From Afipia sp. (GTDB lineage: Bacteria > Pseudomonadota > Alphaproteobacteria > Rhizobiales > Xanthobacteraceae), in the NCBI GenBank assembly GCA_017474385.1, contig JAFVHU010000138.1:21859-85858 (forward strand): a DNA stretch of 64,000 nucleotides, given 5' to 3'. Both the position numbers and the translations under genes were made by a program. Of this stretch, positions 51,193 through 60,857 are shown piece after piece (within the stretch, counting starts at the first letter, position 1; each line of letters begins with the position of its first letter). The notes under the pieces were generated by a model, which did no database searches, was not told the DNA's origin, and saw only the letters and a program-made list of their open reading frames with translations.

Positions 51193-52833
51193 ATGTTGGA
51201 CGCAATCAACCAGCCTCTGCTCGATGTGCGCGATCTGTCGGTCGGCTTCCGTCAGGGTGGAAATGTGAGCGTGGCGGTCGACGGCATTTCGTTCTCGATT
51301 GATCGCGGACAATGCGTTGCTCTTGTCGGAGAATCCGGCTCGGGAAAATCCGTCAGCGCGCTGTCGGTGCTGAAGCTGTTGCCGTATCCGACAGCTTTCC
51401 ATTCTTCGGGGAGCATCCGCTTCAAGGGGCAGGAACTGCTGAACCTCAGCGAGAACGAGATTCGCGGCATTCGTGGCAACGACATCTCGATCATTTTCCA
51501 GGAGCCGATGACGTCGCTCAATCCGCTGCACACCATCGAGGCGCAGATCGGCGAGGTGATCTATCTGCACAGTGGCGTGCGCGGCGCGGAGGCACGGGCG
51601 CGGACGCTGGAGTTGTTGACGCAGGTCGGCATTCCCGAACCGGAAATGCGCCTCGCCAGCTATCCGCATCAGCTTTCCGGTGGTCAGCGGCAGCGCGTGA
51701 TGATCGCCATGGCGTTGGCAAATGAGCCGGACCTGCTGATTGCCGACGAGCCGACCACGGCACTCGACGTCACCGTGCAGGCGCAAATCCTGAAGCTGCT
51801 GGCGGACATTCGCGCGCGCCTCGGCATGAGCATGCTGTTCATCACCCATGATCTCGGCATCGTGCGGCGCATCGCCGATGTGGTCTGCGTGATGAACAAC
51901 GGCAAGATTGTCGAGCAGGGGCCGGTCGAACAGGTTTTTACCGCCGCCCAGCATCCGTACACGAAAGCGCTGCTGGCGGCGGAGCCGAAGCCGGACCCGG
52001 CGCCGCCGCGCCCGGATTCGCCGGTGGTGATGGCCTCCAACGATCTGAAGGTGTGGTTTCCGATCAAGCGAGGCCTGCTACGCAAAACTGTCGGCCACAT
52101 CAAGGCGGTCGATGGCGTCAGTGTGTCGGTGCGCAAGGGCGAAACGCTCGGCGTGGTCGGCGAGTCCGGTTCGGGCAAGACCACGCTCGGGCTCGCATTG
52201 CTGCGCCTGATCTCGTCGAATGGGCCGATCGTGTTCCTCGGCAAGGATATTCAGGGTCTGAAGTTCAAGGAGATGCGTCCGGTCCGCCGCGACATGCAGA
52301 TCGTGTTTCAGGATCCGTTCGGGGCGCTGAGTCCGCGCATGTCGGTCGGCGATATTGTTGCTGAAGGTCTCGGCGTGCATCAGCCCTCGCTCAGCGAGAG
52401 CGAACGCGAGGCGCGGGTGATCAAGGCGCTGAAAGACGTCGGACTCGATCCGGCGACGCGCTTCCGTTATCCGCATGAATTTTCCGGTGGCCAGCGCCAG
52501 CGCATCAGCATCGCCCGCGCCGTGGTGCTGGAGCCGAATTTCGTGGTGCTGGACGAGCCGACCAGCGCACTCGACATGCTGTTCCAGGCCCAGATGGTCG
52601 ACCTGTTGCGCGAATTGCAACGCAAGCGCGACCTGACCTACATGTTTATCTCGCACGACCTGCGTGTAGTCGCTTCACTCGCGAGCAACCTGATCGTGAT
52701 GCGTCACGGCAAGGTGGTGGAGGAAGGCGCCGCGGCGGATATCTTCAAGAATCCGAAGAGCGATTATACGCGCGCGCTGTTCGCGGCGGCGTTCAACATC
52801 GAAGCCGCGCCGAACATCGTGCCGGATTTGTGA
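51193..52833 (+). CDS. yejF: Peptide ABC transporter, duplicated ATPase
   Basis: This is a 546-aa protein with two ABC domains in tandem. The first (about 10-260) has [23 protein letters not shown] and [13 protein letters not shown]; the second (about 280-530) has [31 protein letters not shown] and [13 protein letters not shown]. Both sites keep all catalytic motifs. AGGTGA precedes the start. It is the last gene of the operon and is convergent with the NlpC/P60 gene, three bases apart. Confidence 0.94.
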   Translation: MLDAINQPLLDVRDLSVGFRQGGNVSVAVDGISFSIDRGQCVALVGESGSGKSVSALSVLKLLPYPTAFHSSGSIRFKGQELLNLSENEIRGIRGNDISIIFQEPMTSLNPLHTIEAQIGEVIYLHSGVRGAEARARTLELLTQVGIPEPEMRLASYPHQLSGGQRQRVMIAMALANEPDLLIADEPTTALDVTVQAQILKLLADIRARLGMSMLFITHDLGIVRRIADVVCVMNNGKIVEQGPVEQVFTAAQHPYTKALLAAEPKPDPAPPRPDSPVVMASNDLKVWFPIKRGLLRKTVGHIKAVDGVSVSVRKGETLGVVGESGSGKTTLGLALLRLISSNGPIVFLGKDIQGLKFKEMRPVRRDMQIVFQDPFGALSPRMSVGDIVAEGLGVHQPSLSESEREARVIKALKDVGLDPATRFRYPHEFSGGQRQRISIARAVVLEPNFVVLDEPTSALDMLFQAQMVDLLRELQRKRDLTYMFISHDLRVVASLASNLIVMRHGKVVEEGAAADIFKNPKSDYTRALFAAAFNIEAAPNIVPDL

Positions 52834-52836
52834 GAC

Positions 52837-53700
52837 TTAGCTCAGCCGCTTGATGCTGGTGACATCGCTCCCCGCGGCCTTGATGCGCGCGATGGCTGCC
52901 TGCGTCGGCTCGATAGCTGTGGCCATATGATGCGCGTTGGCGTGAACGATGGTACTGCCGTCGCGGACGATCGCCACGTGGCCCTTCCAGAAAATCAGGT
53001 CGCCGCGTTTGAGATCGTGCCACTGTGAGGGCGGCAGTGCTGTTCCCAAAGCGCCTTCCTGCATGTCGCTGTCGCGCGGCGCGGCAATGCCGGCGGCGGC
53101 GAGCGAGGTCTGCACCAGCCCCGAGCAGTCAATGCCGAGGCTTGTCCTGCCGCCCCACAGATACGGCGTGCCGACGAAGCGTTCAGCGACAGCGACGAAA
53201 TCCGATTCGTAAGTATCCAGTGGAGCCACATGCTGCGCCGGCAGATAATGCCGCTGGCTGGTGACGGCGAAGCCGCCATCGGTTTTGACGATTTCGACAT
53301 GTGCGCCGAGCGGCAGGCTCTCCACCGGCGGCAGTTTGATCGAAGGTCCCGGAAACGCGAAGGTGCGCAACGCTGTGACTTTATGTGTCGGCGTCGAGCG
53401 CGGCTGAACCAGCGCGATGTCGGGAAACCAACCGACATAGCCGTCGGCCTTGAGCTGACCCCAGGCCCATCCTTCCGCGTCGCGATCATAGATCGTCACG
53501 CGTTCGCCTTTCAGCGCTTCGGTGTCCAGTGCCGCATCGTGCGAGGGTTCGCGCCGGACCGGCGCAATGGGATCGAAGACCTCATATTCCGTTCCTTCGA
53601 CGAAACGCGCCGCTGTCACCTTGCCCTCAAGATGCTTCGCGGCGAGATCGGACCGTGCGGGGGTCAGCCTCGGATCGAAAGCAGGTTTTGGATCAGCCAT
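52837..53700 (-). CDS. NlpC/P60 peptidase with SH3-like domains
   Basis: This is a 287-aa cysteine peptidase expected to cut peptide bonds in murein stem peptides. Bacterial SH3-like segments (about 40-160, with GWAWGQLKADGYVGW) precede the NlpC/P60 domain (about 165-280). The catalytic triad is visible: Cys192 in GIDCSGLVQ, His241 in KGHVAIV and His253 in VHANAHH. There is no signal peptide, so it probably acts in the cytoplasm on imported or recycled peptides. It overlaps the end of the aminopeptidase gene by eight bases. Confidence 0.9.
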   Translation of the reverse strand: MADPKPAFDPRLTPARSDLAAKHLEGKVTAARFVEGTEYEVFDPIAPVRREPSHDAALDTEALKGERVTIYDRDAEGWAWGQLKADGYVGWFPDIALVQPRSTPTHKVTALRTFAFPGPSIKLPPVESLPLGAHVEIVKTDGGFAVTSQRHYLPAQHVAPLDTYESDFVAVAERFVGTPYLWGGRTSLGIDCSGLVQTSLAAAGIAAPRDSDMQEGALGTALPPSQWHDLKRGDLIFWKGHVAIVRDGSTIVHANAHHMATAIEPTQAAIARIKAAGSDVTSIKRLS

Positions 53701-55069
53701 ACCGCTCGCTCAACAGCTTGTAGATTGCGCGCGCGGCCTGGCATTCGCCGCCTTCAGGACGCGCGGGTTTGGCCGACGGCGTCCAGCCGTAAATATCCAC
53801 GTGAAGCCAGCTCTTTGCGCTTTCGACGAAGCGCTTCAGGAACAGCGCGCAGGTGATCGATCCTGCGAATGCGCCGCCGGGCGCGTTGTTGAGATTGGCG
53901 GTCTTGGAATCCAGCCATGAATCGTACGGCATCCACAACGGCATCCGCCACAGCGGATCGTTCTCGGCGCGGGCATGGCGCGCGACGTCGGCTGCGAGCG
54001 TTTCATCGTCGGTGTAGAACGGCGGCAGGTCCGGCCCCAATGCTACGCGCGCGGCACCCGTCAGCGTGCCGAGATCGATCAGCAGATCGGGATTCTCCTC
54101 GTCCGCCAGCGCCACCGCGTCTGCCAGCACGAGACGCCCTTCCGCATCGGTGTTGCCGATCTCGACATTAACGCCCTTGCGCGAAGGAAAAATATCGAGT
54201 GGGCGAAAAGCATTCCCCGCCACTGAATTCTCAACAGCGGGAATCAAAACACGCAGGCGAACCTTGAGTTTCGCATCCATGGTCATCTGAGCGAGCGCGA
54301 GCACATTGGCTGCGCCGCCCATGTCCTTCTTCATGATCAGCATGCCGCTCGACGGCTTGAGATCGAGCCCGCCGGTGTCGAAGCAGACGCCCTTGCCGAC
54401 CAGCGTCACCTTTGGATGCGATGCATCGCCCCAGGTGATGTCGATCAGCCGCGGCGCGCGGGTCGATGCCATGCCGACTGCATGGATCAGCGGGAAATTC
54501 TGTTTCAGCAAGTCGTCGCCGATAATGCAGCTATAGGTCGCGTCGAATTTTACGGCGAGTGCCTGCGCAGCTTCCGCGAGTTCGTCCGGCCCCATGTCGT
54601 TGGCCGGCGTGTTGATCAGATCGCGCGCCAGCGCCGCGGCTTCCGCCATGCGCGTCAGTTCAATCATATCGACGCCTTCGGGCGGGACGAGCCGTGCACC
54701 GGGCGCATCGTTCTTGCGATAGCGATTGAACCGGTAACTGCCGAGCGCGAAGGCGAGCACCGCAAGCCGCGTGTCGTGCGGCGCATTGGCAAAGCTGTAG
54801 GTGCCCGCCGGCAGCAGGCCGGGCAACTGTCCCGGCCGGAAGAGATCGCGCCACTCGCTAGAGGCATCCTCGATGCCGAACAGCACATGGGCGAGCGATC
54901 CGTCCTCGGCCGGCAGCGCGAGGTATTGGCCGGGCTTTGCCGTGAAGGCATTGGCCACCGCGAACCGCCGGGCCGCCGCGGGGAGGGTGGCGCTGACGGC
55001 GTCCCAGGTCGACTTGGTGGCAAAGGTGACGGGAATGGCGTCGGTGGAACTTTGGAAAGCAGGGTGCAT
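53693..55069 (-). CDS. Leucyl aminopeptidase family protein (M17)
   Basis: This is a 458-aa cytoplasmic exopeptidase with two metal ions that removes N-terminal residues from peptides. The C-terminal catalytic domain keeps all key residues: Lys226 and Asp231 (GKGVCFDTGGLDLK), Asp249 (KKDMGGAAN), Asp308 and Glu310 with Arg312 (GNTDAEGRLVLADA). The N-terminal domain (about 1-140) is divergent, as in the second LAP-like group of Rhizobiales. I start at MHPAFQSS, since the longer frame has no family match. It is coupled to the NlpC/P60 gene by overlap. Confidence 0.92.
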   Translation of the reverse strand: MHPAFQSSTDAIPVTFATKSTWDAVSATLPAAARRFAVANAFTAKPGQYLALPAEDGSLAHVLFGIEDASSEWRDLFRPGQLPGLLPAGTYSFANAPHDTRLAVLAFALGSYRFNRYRKNDAPGARLVPPEGVDMIELTRMAEAAALARDLINTPANDMGPDELAEAAQALAVKFDATYSCIIGDDLLKQNFPLIHAVGMASTRAPRLIDITWGDASHPKVTLVGKGVCFDTGGLDLKPSSGMLIMKKDMGGAANVLALAQMTMDAKLKVRLRVLIPAVENSVAGNAFRPLDIFPSRKGVNVEIGNTDAEGRLVLADAVALADEENPDLLIDLGTLTGAARVALGPDLPPFYTDDETLAADVARHARAENDPLWRMPLWMPYDSWLDSKTANLNNAPGGAFAGSITCALFLKRFVESAKSWLHVDIYGWTPSAKPARPEGGECQAARAIYKLLSERYG

Positions 55070-55282
55070 GGGTTTCCGGGACAGGCAGGACGATGGGCGG
55101 TCACTATAGCAGCGCCATGACATCGTGCGGCAGGCTCAAGGCGGTGTTTTTACATGCTGTTTTGAGCGGGGGACGCCGCTGGACGCTCCCGGTACGGCTC
55201 CGAATTAACCAGCCATTAGGGTTAACAGTCTATTGCTGGCGTCATCCGGCTTCGCCAAACCTCGATAGCGAGTCCATGCGTC

Positions 55283-56086
55283 ATGCGTAATCCATCTCAT
55301 TTCGCCAGGTATTTCGGGTCCGCCGCGGTCGCGGCGATCCTCGCAGCCAGCCTTGGCGGCTGCCAGACCGCGCTCTCGCCGGACGTCACCGGATCGCTCG
55401 GTGTGCGGGCGGAAGCCGCTCCCGGTCAGGTGCCGCGCGATGCGGTGGAGGCTTATGGCGAGCGCTACCGCGCTAATCCACGCGATGCGAATGCTGCGCT
55501 CCAATATGGACAGGCATTACGTCAGAATGGCCAGCGTCAGCAGGCCGTCGCTGTGCTGGAGCAGGCGACGATTGCCAACCCCGGCAACAAGGCGCTGCTG
55601 GCAGCCTATGGCCGCGCGCTGGCGGACAATGGAAATTTTCAGCAGGCGTTCGACATCCTGACCCGCGCCCATACGCCGGCAAATCCTGACTGGCGCATTC
55701 TGTCGGTGCAGGGCACGACGCTCGATCAGATGGGCAAGCACGAGGACGCCCGCCGGTACTATGCGAGCGCCCTGAAGATTGCCCCGGAAGAACCCTCGGT
55801 GCTGTCGAATCTCGGCATGTCCTATGTCCTGTCCAAGGATCTGCCCAAGGCCGAGTCGGTGCTGCGCCGGGCTTTTAATCGCGGTTCGGCGGATTCCCGC
55901 GTTCGTCAGAATCTTGGACTGGTGGTCGGGCTTCAGGGGCGGTTCGCGGAAGCCGAGACCATCGTGAAGGCTGATCTGCCGGCCGAGGAGGCGGAAGCCA
56001 ACGTCGCCTATCTGAAGCATATGCTCAGCCGCGATAGCGGCCGTGGTCCGCGCACGACGGCCGTTGCAGAGCCCAGCCGTTCATAA
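55283..56086 (+). CDS. tadD: Tad pilus TPR lipoprotein TadD
   Basis: This is a 267-aa protein with a lipoprotein signal (AASLGGC, Cys27) and about four tetratricopeptide repeats between residues 60 and 210 (for example ALQYGQALRQNGQRQQAVAVLEQA, and ILSVQGTTLDQMGKHEDARRYYASALKIAPEE). TadD is the outer-membrane pilotin-like assembly factor of Flp/Tad pili. It faces the cpa/tad operon convergently rather than being part of it. The 213 bases upstream carry no recognised element. Confidence 0.85.
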   Translation: MRNPSHFARYFGSAAVAAILAASLGGCQTALSPDVTGSLGVRAEAAPGQVPRDAVEAYGERYRANPRDANAALQYGQALRQNGQRQQAVAVLEQATIANPGNKALLAAYGRALADNGNFQQAFDILTRAHTPANPDWRILSVQGTTLDQMGKHEDARRYYASALKIAPEEPSVLSNLGMSYVLSKDLPKAESVLRRAFNRGSADSRVRQNLGLVVGLQGRFAEAETIVKADLPAEEAEANVAYLKHMLSRDSGRGPRTTAVAEPSRS

Positions 56087-56128
56087 GTCACGCTTCATTT
56101 CCGGTGTCTTGGGGGTGATCGACATAGC

Positions 56129-56145
56129 GGCGCCTGACAGGCGCC
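56129..56145. terminator. Short hairpin between tadD and tadC
   Basis: GGCGCCT-GAC-AGGCGCC is a perfect 7-bp stem between two convergent genes. It lacks a U-tract, so its strength is uncertain. Confidence 0.5.
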
Positions 56146-56152
56146 GTTCACG

Positions 56153-57130
56153 TCACTTCATGTATTCCGAGACCTTGATGCCGGTCGGGCCGAGAATCAC
56201 CACGAACAGCACGGGCAAGAAGAACACGATCATCGGCACGGTCAGCTTCGGCGGCAACGCGGCCGCCTTCTTCTCGGCCTCGTTCATGCGCATGTCGCGG
56301 TTTTCCTGAGCCATCACGCGCAGCGTCTGTCCCAGCGGCGTGCCGTAGCGCTCCGACTGTTGCAGGGCCAGACAGACCGATTTGACGCCTTCGGTTCCAG
56401 TCCGCTTGGCGAGATTCTCGTAAGCCATCTTGCGGTCCTGGAGGTACGAGAGCTCCGCGGTCGTCAGCGAGAATTCTTCCGCGAGCGCGATCGACTGGCT
56501 GCCGATCTCGGTGCTCACCCGGCGAAACGCCGCTTCAATCGACATGCCGGACTCGATGCAGATCAGCAGCAGGTCGAGCGCGTCCGGAAACGCGCGCCGG
56601 ATCGACAACTGGCGCTTGGTGATTGCGTTCTTCAGGAACAGCATGGGCGCCTGCATGCCAAGCCAGGTCGCGCCCAGGCACATGCCGATTTTCATCGCCG
56701 TCGGCTGCTGCATGTTCGAGATCACGAACACATAGAGAATGGCGCAGATCAGGAACACGATCGGCATGACAAGGCGGAAGAAGAGAAACGTGACGTAAGG
56801 CGCCTGACCGCGATAGCCGGCCATGACGAGCTTGTCGCGGGCTTCTTCCTGAGCCACCCATTTGCCGAGATTGAAATCGTCGACAACCTTCCGCACCAGT
56901 TGCTTCGGCGTCTGGCGCAGCGAGACTTTCTTGTTGCGGTTCAGTCGGTCGCGTTCACGCTGGCGCAGGCGCTCGCGCTCGCTGGCGACCGCCTTCATGC
57001 GCTTGGCCAAGCCTTCGCCGGCAAACATGGGCGACACCACCGCGTAAGCGGCTGCTGCGGCGGCGATCGCCGCCATCAGCATCGTCATGAACCTGACGTC
57101 GTGGAACTTTTCGATGAGAAGATCGACCAT
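56153..57130 (-). CDS. tadC: Tad pilus inner-membrane protein TadC
   Basis: This is a 325-aa T2SF-domain protein. It has an N-terminal span (about 15-38), a long basic cytoplasmic stretch (ASERERLRQRERDRLNRNKK), two spans near 115-160 and a final C-terminal span (VPMIVFFLPVLFVVILG). The T2SF domain reads AFPDALDLLLICIESGMSIEAAFRRV and ERYGTPLGQTLRVMAQE. With TadB it forms the platform on which the CpaF ATPase drives pilin assembly. It is the last gene of the operon, nine bases after tadB. Confidence 0.92.
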   Translation of the reverse strand: MVDLLIEKFHDVRFMTMLMAAIAAAAAAYAVVSPMFAGEGLAKRMKAVASERERLRQRERDRLNRNKKVSLRQTPKQLVRKVVDDFNLGKWVAQEEARDKLVMAGYRGQAPYVTFLFFRLVMPIVFLICAILYVFVISNMQQPTAMKIGMCLGATWLGMQAPMLFLKNAITKRQLSIRRAFPDALDLLLICIESGMSIEAAFRRVSTEIGSQSIALAEEFSLTTAELSYLQDRKMAYENLAKRTGTEGVKSVCLALQQSERYGTPLGQTLRVMAQENRDMRMNEAEKKAAALPPKLTVPMIVFFLPVLFVVILGPTGIKVSEYMK

Positions 57131-57139
57131 GGTTCCTCG

Positions 57140-58111
57140 TCAGAAATCGAAGTTGATCATTTTTTTCATCACCATGATGCCGGTCGCCATCCAGAGCACG
57201 CAGCCCGCCAGCATCAGCCGCCCGGTGGGATGGGTCCAGAGCAGCGAGATGTATTCGGGCGTCATGATGTAGACCATGATCATCACGAGCGGCGGCAGGG
57301 CGCCGATGATGCCGGCCGAGGCCTTGGCTTCCATCGACATCGCCTGAATCTTCGCCTTCATCTTCTTGCGGTCGCGAAGCACCTTGGACAGATTTCCGAG
57401 CGCCTCCGACAGGTTGCCGCCGGATTTGGTCTGAATCGCGATCACGATGCCGAAGAAATTGGCTTCCGGCAGTGGCATTCTGTCGTAGAGACGCTGGCAT
57501 GCGTCGCCAAGCGGCATGCCGATGGTCTGGGTTTCGATGATCGCGTTGAATTCGCTGCGCAGCGGCTCGGGCGCATCGGCGGCAACCACCTTGATCGAAT
57601 CGAACAGTGGAAGGCCGGCTTTGATGCCGCGGACGATTACGTCGACGGCATCCGGCAAGGCCTCGAGAAATCTGGTTTCGCGACGTTTCTTAAGAAAGCC
57701 CAGCACCCAGCGCGGCAATCCGAATCCTGCACCCAGGGCAAAGCCAAGCGATGCAAGCGGGGGCGCGCCGGCTATATAGGACCCGATCAGAGCGATCGCG
57801 CCGAGAATTCCGGAGCCGATCATGAACTGCTGCTTGGTCCAGCTCATGCCCGCCTGCGCGATGCGGGTCTCGATCGAAATTTTCTTCGATTCAGCGAGCC
57901 GCTGCTCAAGCTCCTTGATCGAGTCTTCGACCTGCACGCGGCGTGTGCGCGACCGGTCGTCGATACGCAATGCAGGTTCGGTACGCGCAAAGGACTGGAC
58001 GCGCTTCTCGGCCTGTTTCTCACCGGACAGCAGCGGATAGACAAAAACCCAAGCGAGTCCGCCCACCGTGACGGCGGAGAGGAAAGCCAGTGCCAGCGCC
58101 TGCATGTTCAT
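57140..58111 (-). CDS. tadB: Tad pilus inner-membrane protein TadB
   Basis: This is a 323-aa T2SF-domain protein that pairs with TadC. The start MNMQALALAFLSAVTVGG follows AGGAG; the longer frame runs back into cpaF and is not credible. After the first span comes a cytoplasmic helical region (KELEQRLAESKKISIETRIAQAGM), a central pair of spans, and the T2SF core FLEALPDAVDVIVRGIKAGLPLFDSIKVV with IAIQTKSGGNLSEALGNLSKVLRDR. Confidence 0.92.
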   Translation of the reverse strand: MNMQALALAFLSAVTVGGLAWVFVYPLLSGEKQAEKRVQSFARTEPALRIDDRSRTRRVQVEDSIKELEQRLAESKKISIETRIAQAGMSWTKQQFMIGSGILGAIALIGSYIAGAPPLASLGFALGAGFGLPRWVLGFLKKRRETRFLEALPDAVDVIVRGIKAGLPLFDSIKVVAADAPEPLRSEFNAIIETQTIGMPLGDACQRLYDRMPLPEANFFGIVIAIQTKSGGNLSEALGNLSKVLRDRKKMKAKIQAMSMEAKASAGIIGALPPLVMIMVYIMTPEYISLLWTHPTGRLMLAGCVLWMATGIMVMKKMINFDF

Positions 58112-58121
58112 GGGCGCGCTC

Positions 58122-59573
58122 CTATACCTCGGCGACTTCGGCCGCATCGAGCGCAGCGGCGAGCCGCTTTTCCTCGCCGTAATAGCGGGCGCGTTCCCAG
58201 AATTTCGGGCGTCCGATGCCGGTCGAGCGATGCCGGCCGACAATATTGCCGTTCAGGTCTTCACCCATCAGATCGTAGATGAAGATGTCCTGGGTGATGA
58301 TGGTGTCGCCTTCCATCCCCATCACCTCGGTGATGTGGGTGATGCGGCGCGAGCCGTCACGCAGGCGGGCTGCCTGTACGATGACGTCGATCGAGGCGCA
58401 GATCATTTCGCGAATGGTGCGCGACGGCAGCGAGTAGCCACCCATGGTGATCATGGATTCGCAGCGCGACAGGGCTTCACGGGGATTGTTGGCGTGCAGC
58501 GTTCCCATCGATCCGTCGTGGCCGGTGTTCATCGCCTGCAACAGGTCGAACGCCTCGGGTCCGCGGACTTCGCCGACGATGATCCGCTCGGGCCGCATAC
58601 GCAGGCAGTTCTTGACAAGATCGCGCATGGTGACCTGGCCCTCGCCCTCGATGTTCGGCGGGCGTGTTTCAAGGCGCACCACATGCGGCTGCTGTAATTG
58701 CAATTCCGCGGCGTCTTCGCATGTGATGATGCGCTCGTCTTCGTCGATGTAGTTGGTCAGGCAGTTCAGCAGCGTGGTCTTGCCGGAGCCCGTGCCGCCT
58801 GAAATCAGGACGTTGGCGCGGCAGCGCCCGATGATTTGCAGGATCTGAGCGCCCTCAGGCGTGATCGCGCCGAACTTGACGAGTTGATCCAGCGTCAGCT
58901 TGTCCTTCTTGAACTTACGAATGGTGAGTGCCGGGCCATCGATGGCCAGCGGCGGCACGATCGCGTTGACACGAGAGCCGTCGGCGAGGCGGGCGTCGCA
59001 TATCGGCGAGGATTCGTCGACGCGGCGGCCGACCTGGCTGACGATGCGCTGGCAGATGTTGAGAAGCTGCTGGTTGTCGCGAAAGCGAATGCCTGTCTTC
59101 TGGATCTTGCCGCCGACTTCGATAAAGACGGTGCCGGCGCCGTTGACCATGATGTCGGCGATGTCGTCGCGCGCCAGCAACGGTTCGAGCGGTCCGTAAC
59201 CGAGGACGTCGTTGCAGATGTCGTCAAGCAGTTCTTCCTGCTCGGCGATCGACATCACGATGTTCTTGATCGCGATGATCTCGTTGACGATGTCGCGGAT
59301 TTCTTCGCGCGCGGACTCGACGTCGAGCTTTGCGAGCTGAGCGAGGTCGATGGCCTCGATCAGCGCCCCGAAGATCGTTGCTTTGACCTGATAGTAGGAA
59401 TCCGAACGCCGCGCTTCGACGACGGGCGCTGGCGCAGACGGACGTGCAGGCGACAGCGGCGGCGACGCGACGCTCGTCACCGCCGGCTTTGCGGCCGGTG
59501 GCGCTGTCACGTGCCCACGGTCCGCGGGCTGAATCCCCCGGACGTCGGCCTCTCCGCTACGCTTACCAAACAC
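58122..59573 (-). CDS. cpaF: Tad/Cpa pilus assembly ATPase CpaF (TadA)
   Basis: This is a 483-aa secretion ATPase of the VirB11/PilT superfamily that powers Flp pilus extension and, in Caulobacter, also retraction. The N-terminal 55 residues are Ala/Pro-rich and disordered. Then come the N-domain ([23 protein letters not shown]), Walker [10 protein letters not shown] (259-267), the Asp box [11 protein letters not shown], Walker [23 protein letters not shown] and the His box [18 protein letters not shown]. It lies 10 bases before tadB and 21 bases after cpaE. Confidence 0.95.
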   Translation of the reverse strand: MFGKRSGEADVRGIQPADRGHVTAPPAAKPAVTSVASPPLSPARPSAPAPVVEARRSDSYYQVKATIFGALIEAIDLAQLAKLDVESAREEIRDIVNEIIAIKNIVMSIAEQEELLDDICNDVLGYGPLEPLLARDDIADIMVNGAGTVFIEVGGKIQKTGIRFRDNQQLLNICQRIVSQVGRRVDESSPICDARLADGSRVNAIVPPLAIDGPALTIRKFKKDKLTLDQLVKFGAITPEGAQILQIIGRCRANVLISGGTGSGKTTLLNCLTNYIDEDERIITCEDAAELQLQQPHVVRLETRPPNIEGEGQVTMRDLVKNCLRMRPERIIVGEVRGPEAFDLLQAMNTGHDGSMGTLHANNPREALSRCESMITMGGYSLPSRTIREMICASIDVIVQAARLRDGSRRITHITEVMGMEGDTIITQDIFIYDLMGEDLNGNIVGRHRSTGIGRPKFWERARYYGEEKRLAAALDAAEVAEV

Positions 59574-59594
59574 GACGGTACTCCACGTGAAAGT

Positions 59595-60857
59595 CTATTT
59601 GGCCCGGAGCTTCCCGAGCAAAGGTGCCAGAAATGAATTGCGCGGCTTCTTGGCTTCGCCACGGCCGGTCAGACGCTGCGCGATCTGCAAAAACATCTCG
59701 GATGTGCGGTGATTGGCGGCGATTTCGGCGATCATCTGCCCGTTGTTCGCCGCCGCGCCGAAGATCTGCGGTTCGAATGGGATAGTCACGATCGGCGGGC
59801 TTTCGATGGCCTTCGCAAATTCGCTGGTATTGATCTCGGGCCGCTTCGGAACGCCCGCCTGGTTGATGCAGTACAGCGGCGCCCTGTCGTTGGGCCGGGC
59901 GGCCTTCAGCGTGTCGAACATGTTCTTGGTGTTGCGCAGATTGGCAAGGTCAGGGGTCGCAACGATCAGAATATCGTCGGCGCCGACCAGCGCGCGCTTG
60001 GTCCATCCGGACCACTGATGCGGAACGTCGAGAACGATACAGGGCATCGTCGTGCGCAGCGTATCGAAAATTGAATCGAACGCGTCCGCGCCGAAATCGT
60101 ACACCCGGTCGAGCGTCGCAGGCGCGGCGAGCAGGCTGAGGTGGTCGGTGCACTTGGAAAGCAGCCGATCAACAAAGGCAGTGTCGATGCGGTCCGGAGA
60201 GAAAACGGCGTCGGCGATACCCTGCGGAGGGTCCTGATTGTAATCGAGGCCCGCGGTGCCGAACGCGAGATCGAGATCGGCGACCACCGAATCCAGTGCG
60301 AGATCGCGCGCGATCGCCCAGGCAACGTTGTGCGCGACGGTGGATGCGCCCACCCCGCCCTTGGCGCCGACAACGGCAATGATCCGTCCGACGGCCTTGG
60401 CTTCCGGAACTGAGAACAGGCCGCAGATTGAGCGGACGACGTCGAGCGGCGCAACCGGCGCGATCACGTAGTCGCTGATGCCGCGACGCACGAGTTCACG
60501 GTACAGCACGACGTCATTGACGCGGCCGACCACGATCACCCGCGTGCCGGCGTCGCAAACCGTTGCGAGCTGATCGAGACCCGAGAGGATGTCGTTGCGG
60601 CCCTCGGTTTCGAGCAGGATGACGTTCGGGGTCGGCGCGGTACGGTACGCCTCGATGGCCGCCGCCATGCCGCCCATTTGAATCTTGAGATGCGCCTTGT
60701 CCAGCCGCCGGTCTTCACCGGCAGCTTGCACGGCCGCGGCGGTTTCGACGGTTTCGCAGAAAGCCTGGACGGACACGCGCGGCGCCGGCGCGATATGCTC
60801 GTCGGCGGCGGTCGAGGCCGTTCCGTCTTCCTGATCCTGGCGCGCGTAACTAATCAT
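59595..60857 (-). CDS. cpaE: Pilus localisation protein CpaE (TadZ)
   Basis: This is a 420-aa ParA/MinD-like protein that places the pilus machinery in the cell. A receiver-like domain (about 50-150, NVILLETEGRNDILSGL) precedes the deviant Walker ATPase domain. The P-loop reads KGGVGAST (166-173): the signature Lys166 is kept but the second lysine position is Ala171, as is usual in CpaE relatives, so ATP hydrolysis may be weak or absent. Its start overlaps the cpaD stop by four bases (ATGA). Confidence 0.93.
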   Translation of the reverse strand: MISYARQDQEDGTASTAADEHIAPAPRVSVQAFCETVETAAAVQAAGEDRRLDKAHLKIQMGGMAAAIEAYRTAPTPNVILLETEGRNDILSGLDQLATVCDAGTRVIVVGRVNDVVLYRELVRRGISDYVIAPVAPLDVVRSICGLFSVPEAKAVGRIIAVVGAKGGVGASTVAHNVAWAIARDLALDSVVADLDLAFGTAGLDYNQDPPQGIADAVFSPDRIDTAFVDRLLSKCTDHLSLLAAPATLDRVYDFGADAFDSIFDTLRTTMPCIVLDVPHQWSGWTKRALVGADDILIVATPDLANLRNTKNMFDTLKAARPNDRAPLYCINQAGVPKRPEINTSEFAKAIESPPIVTIPFEPQIFGAAANNGQMIAEIAANHRTSEMFLQIAQRLTGRGEAKKPRNSFLAPLLGKLRAK

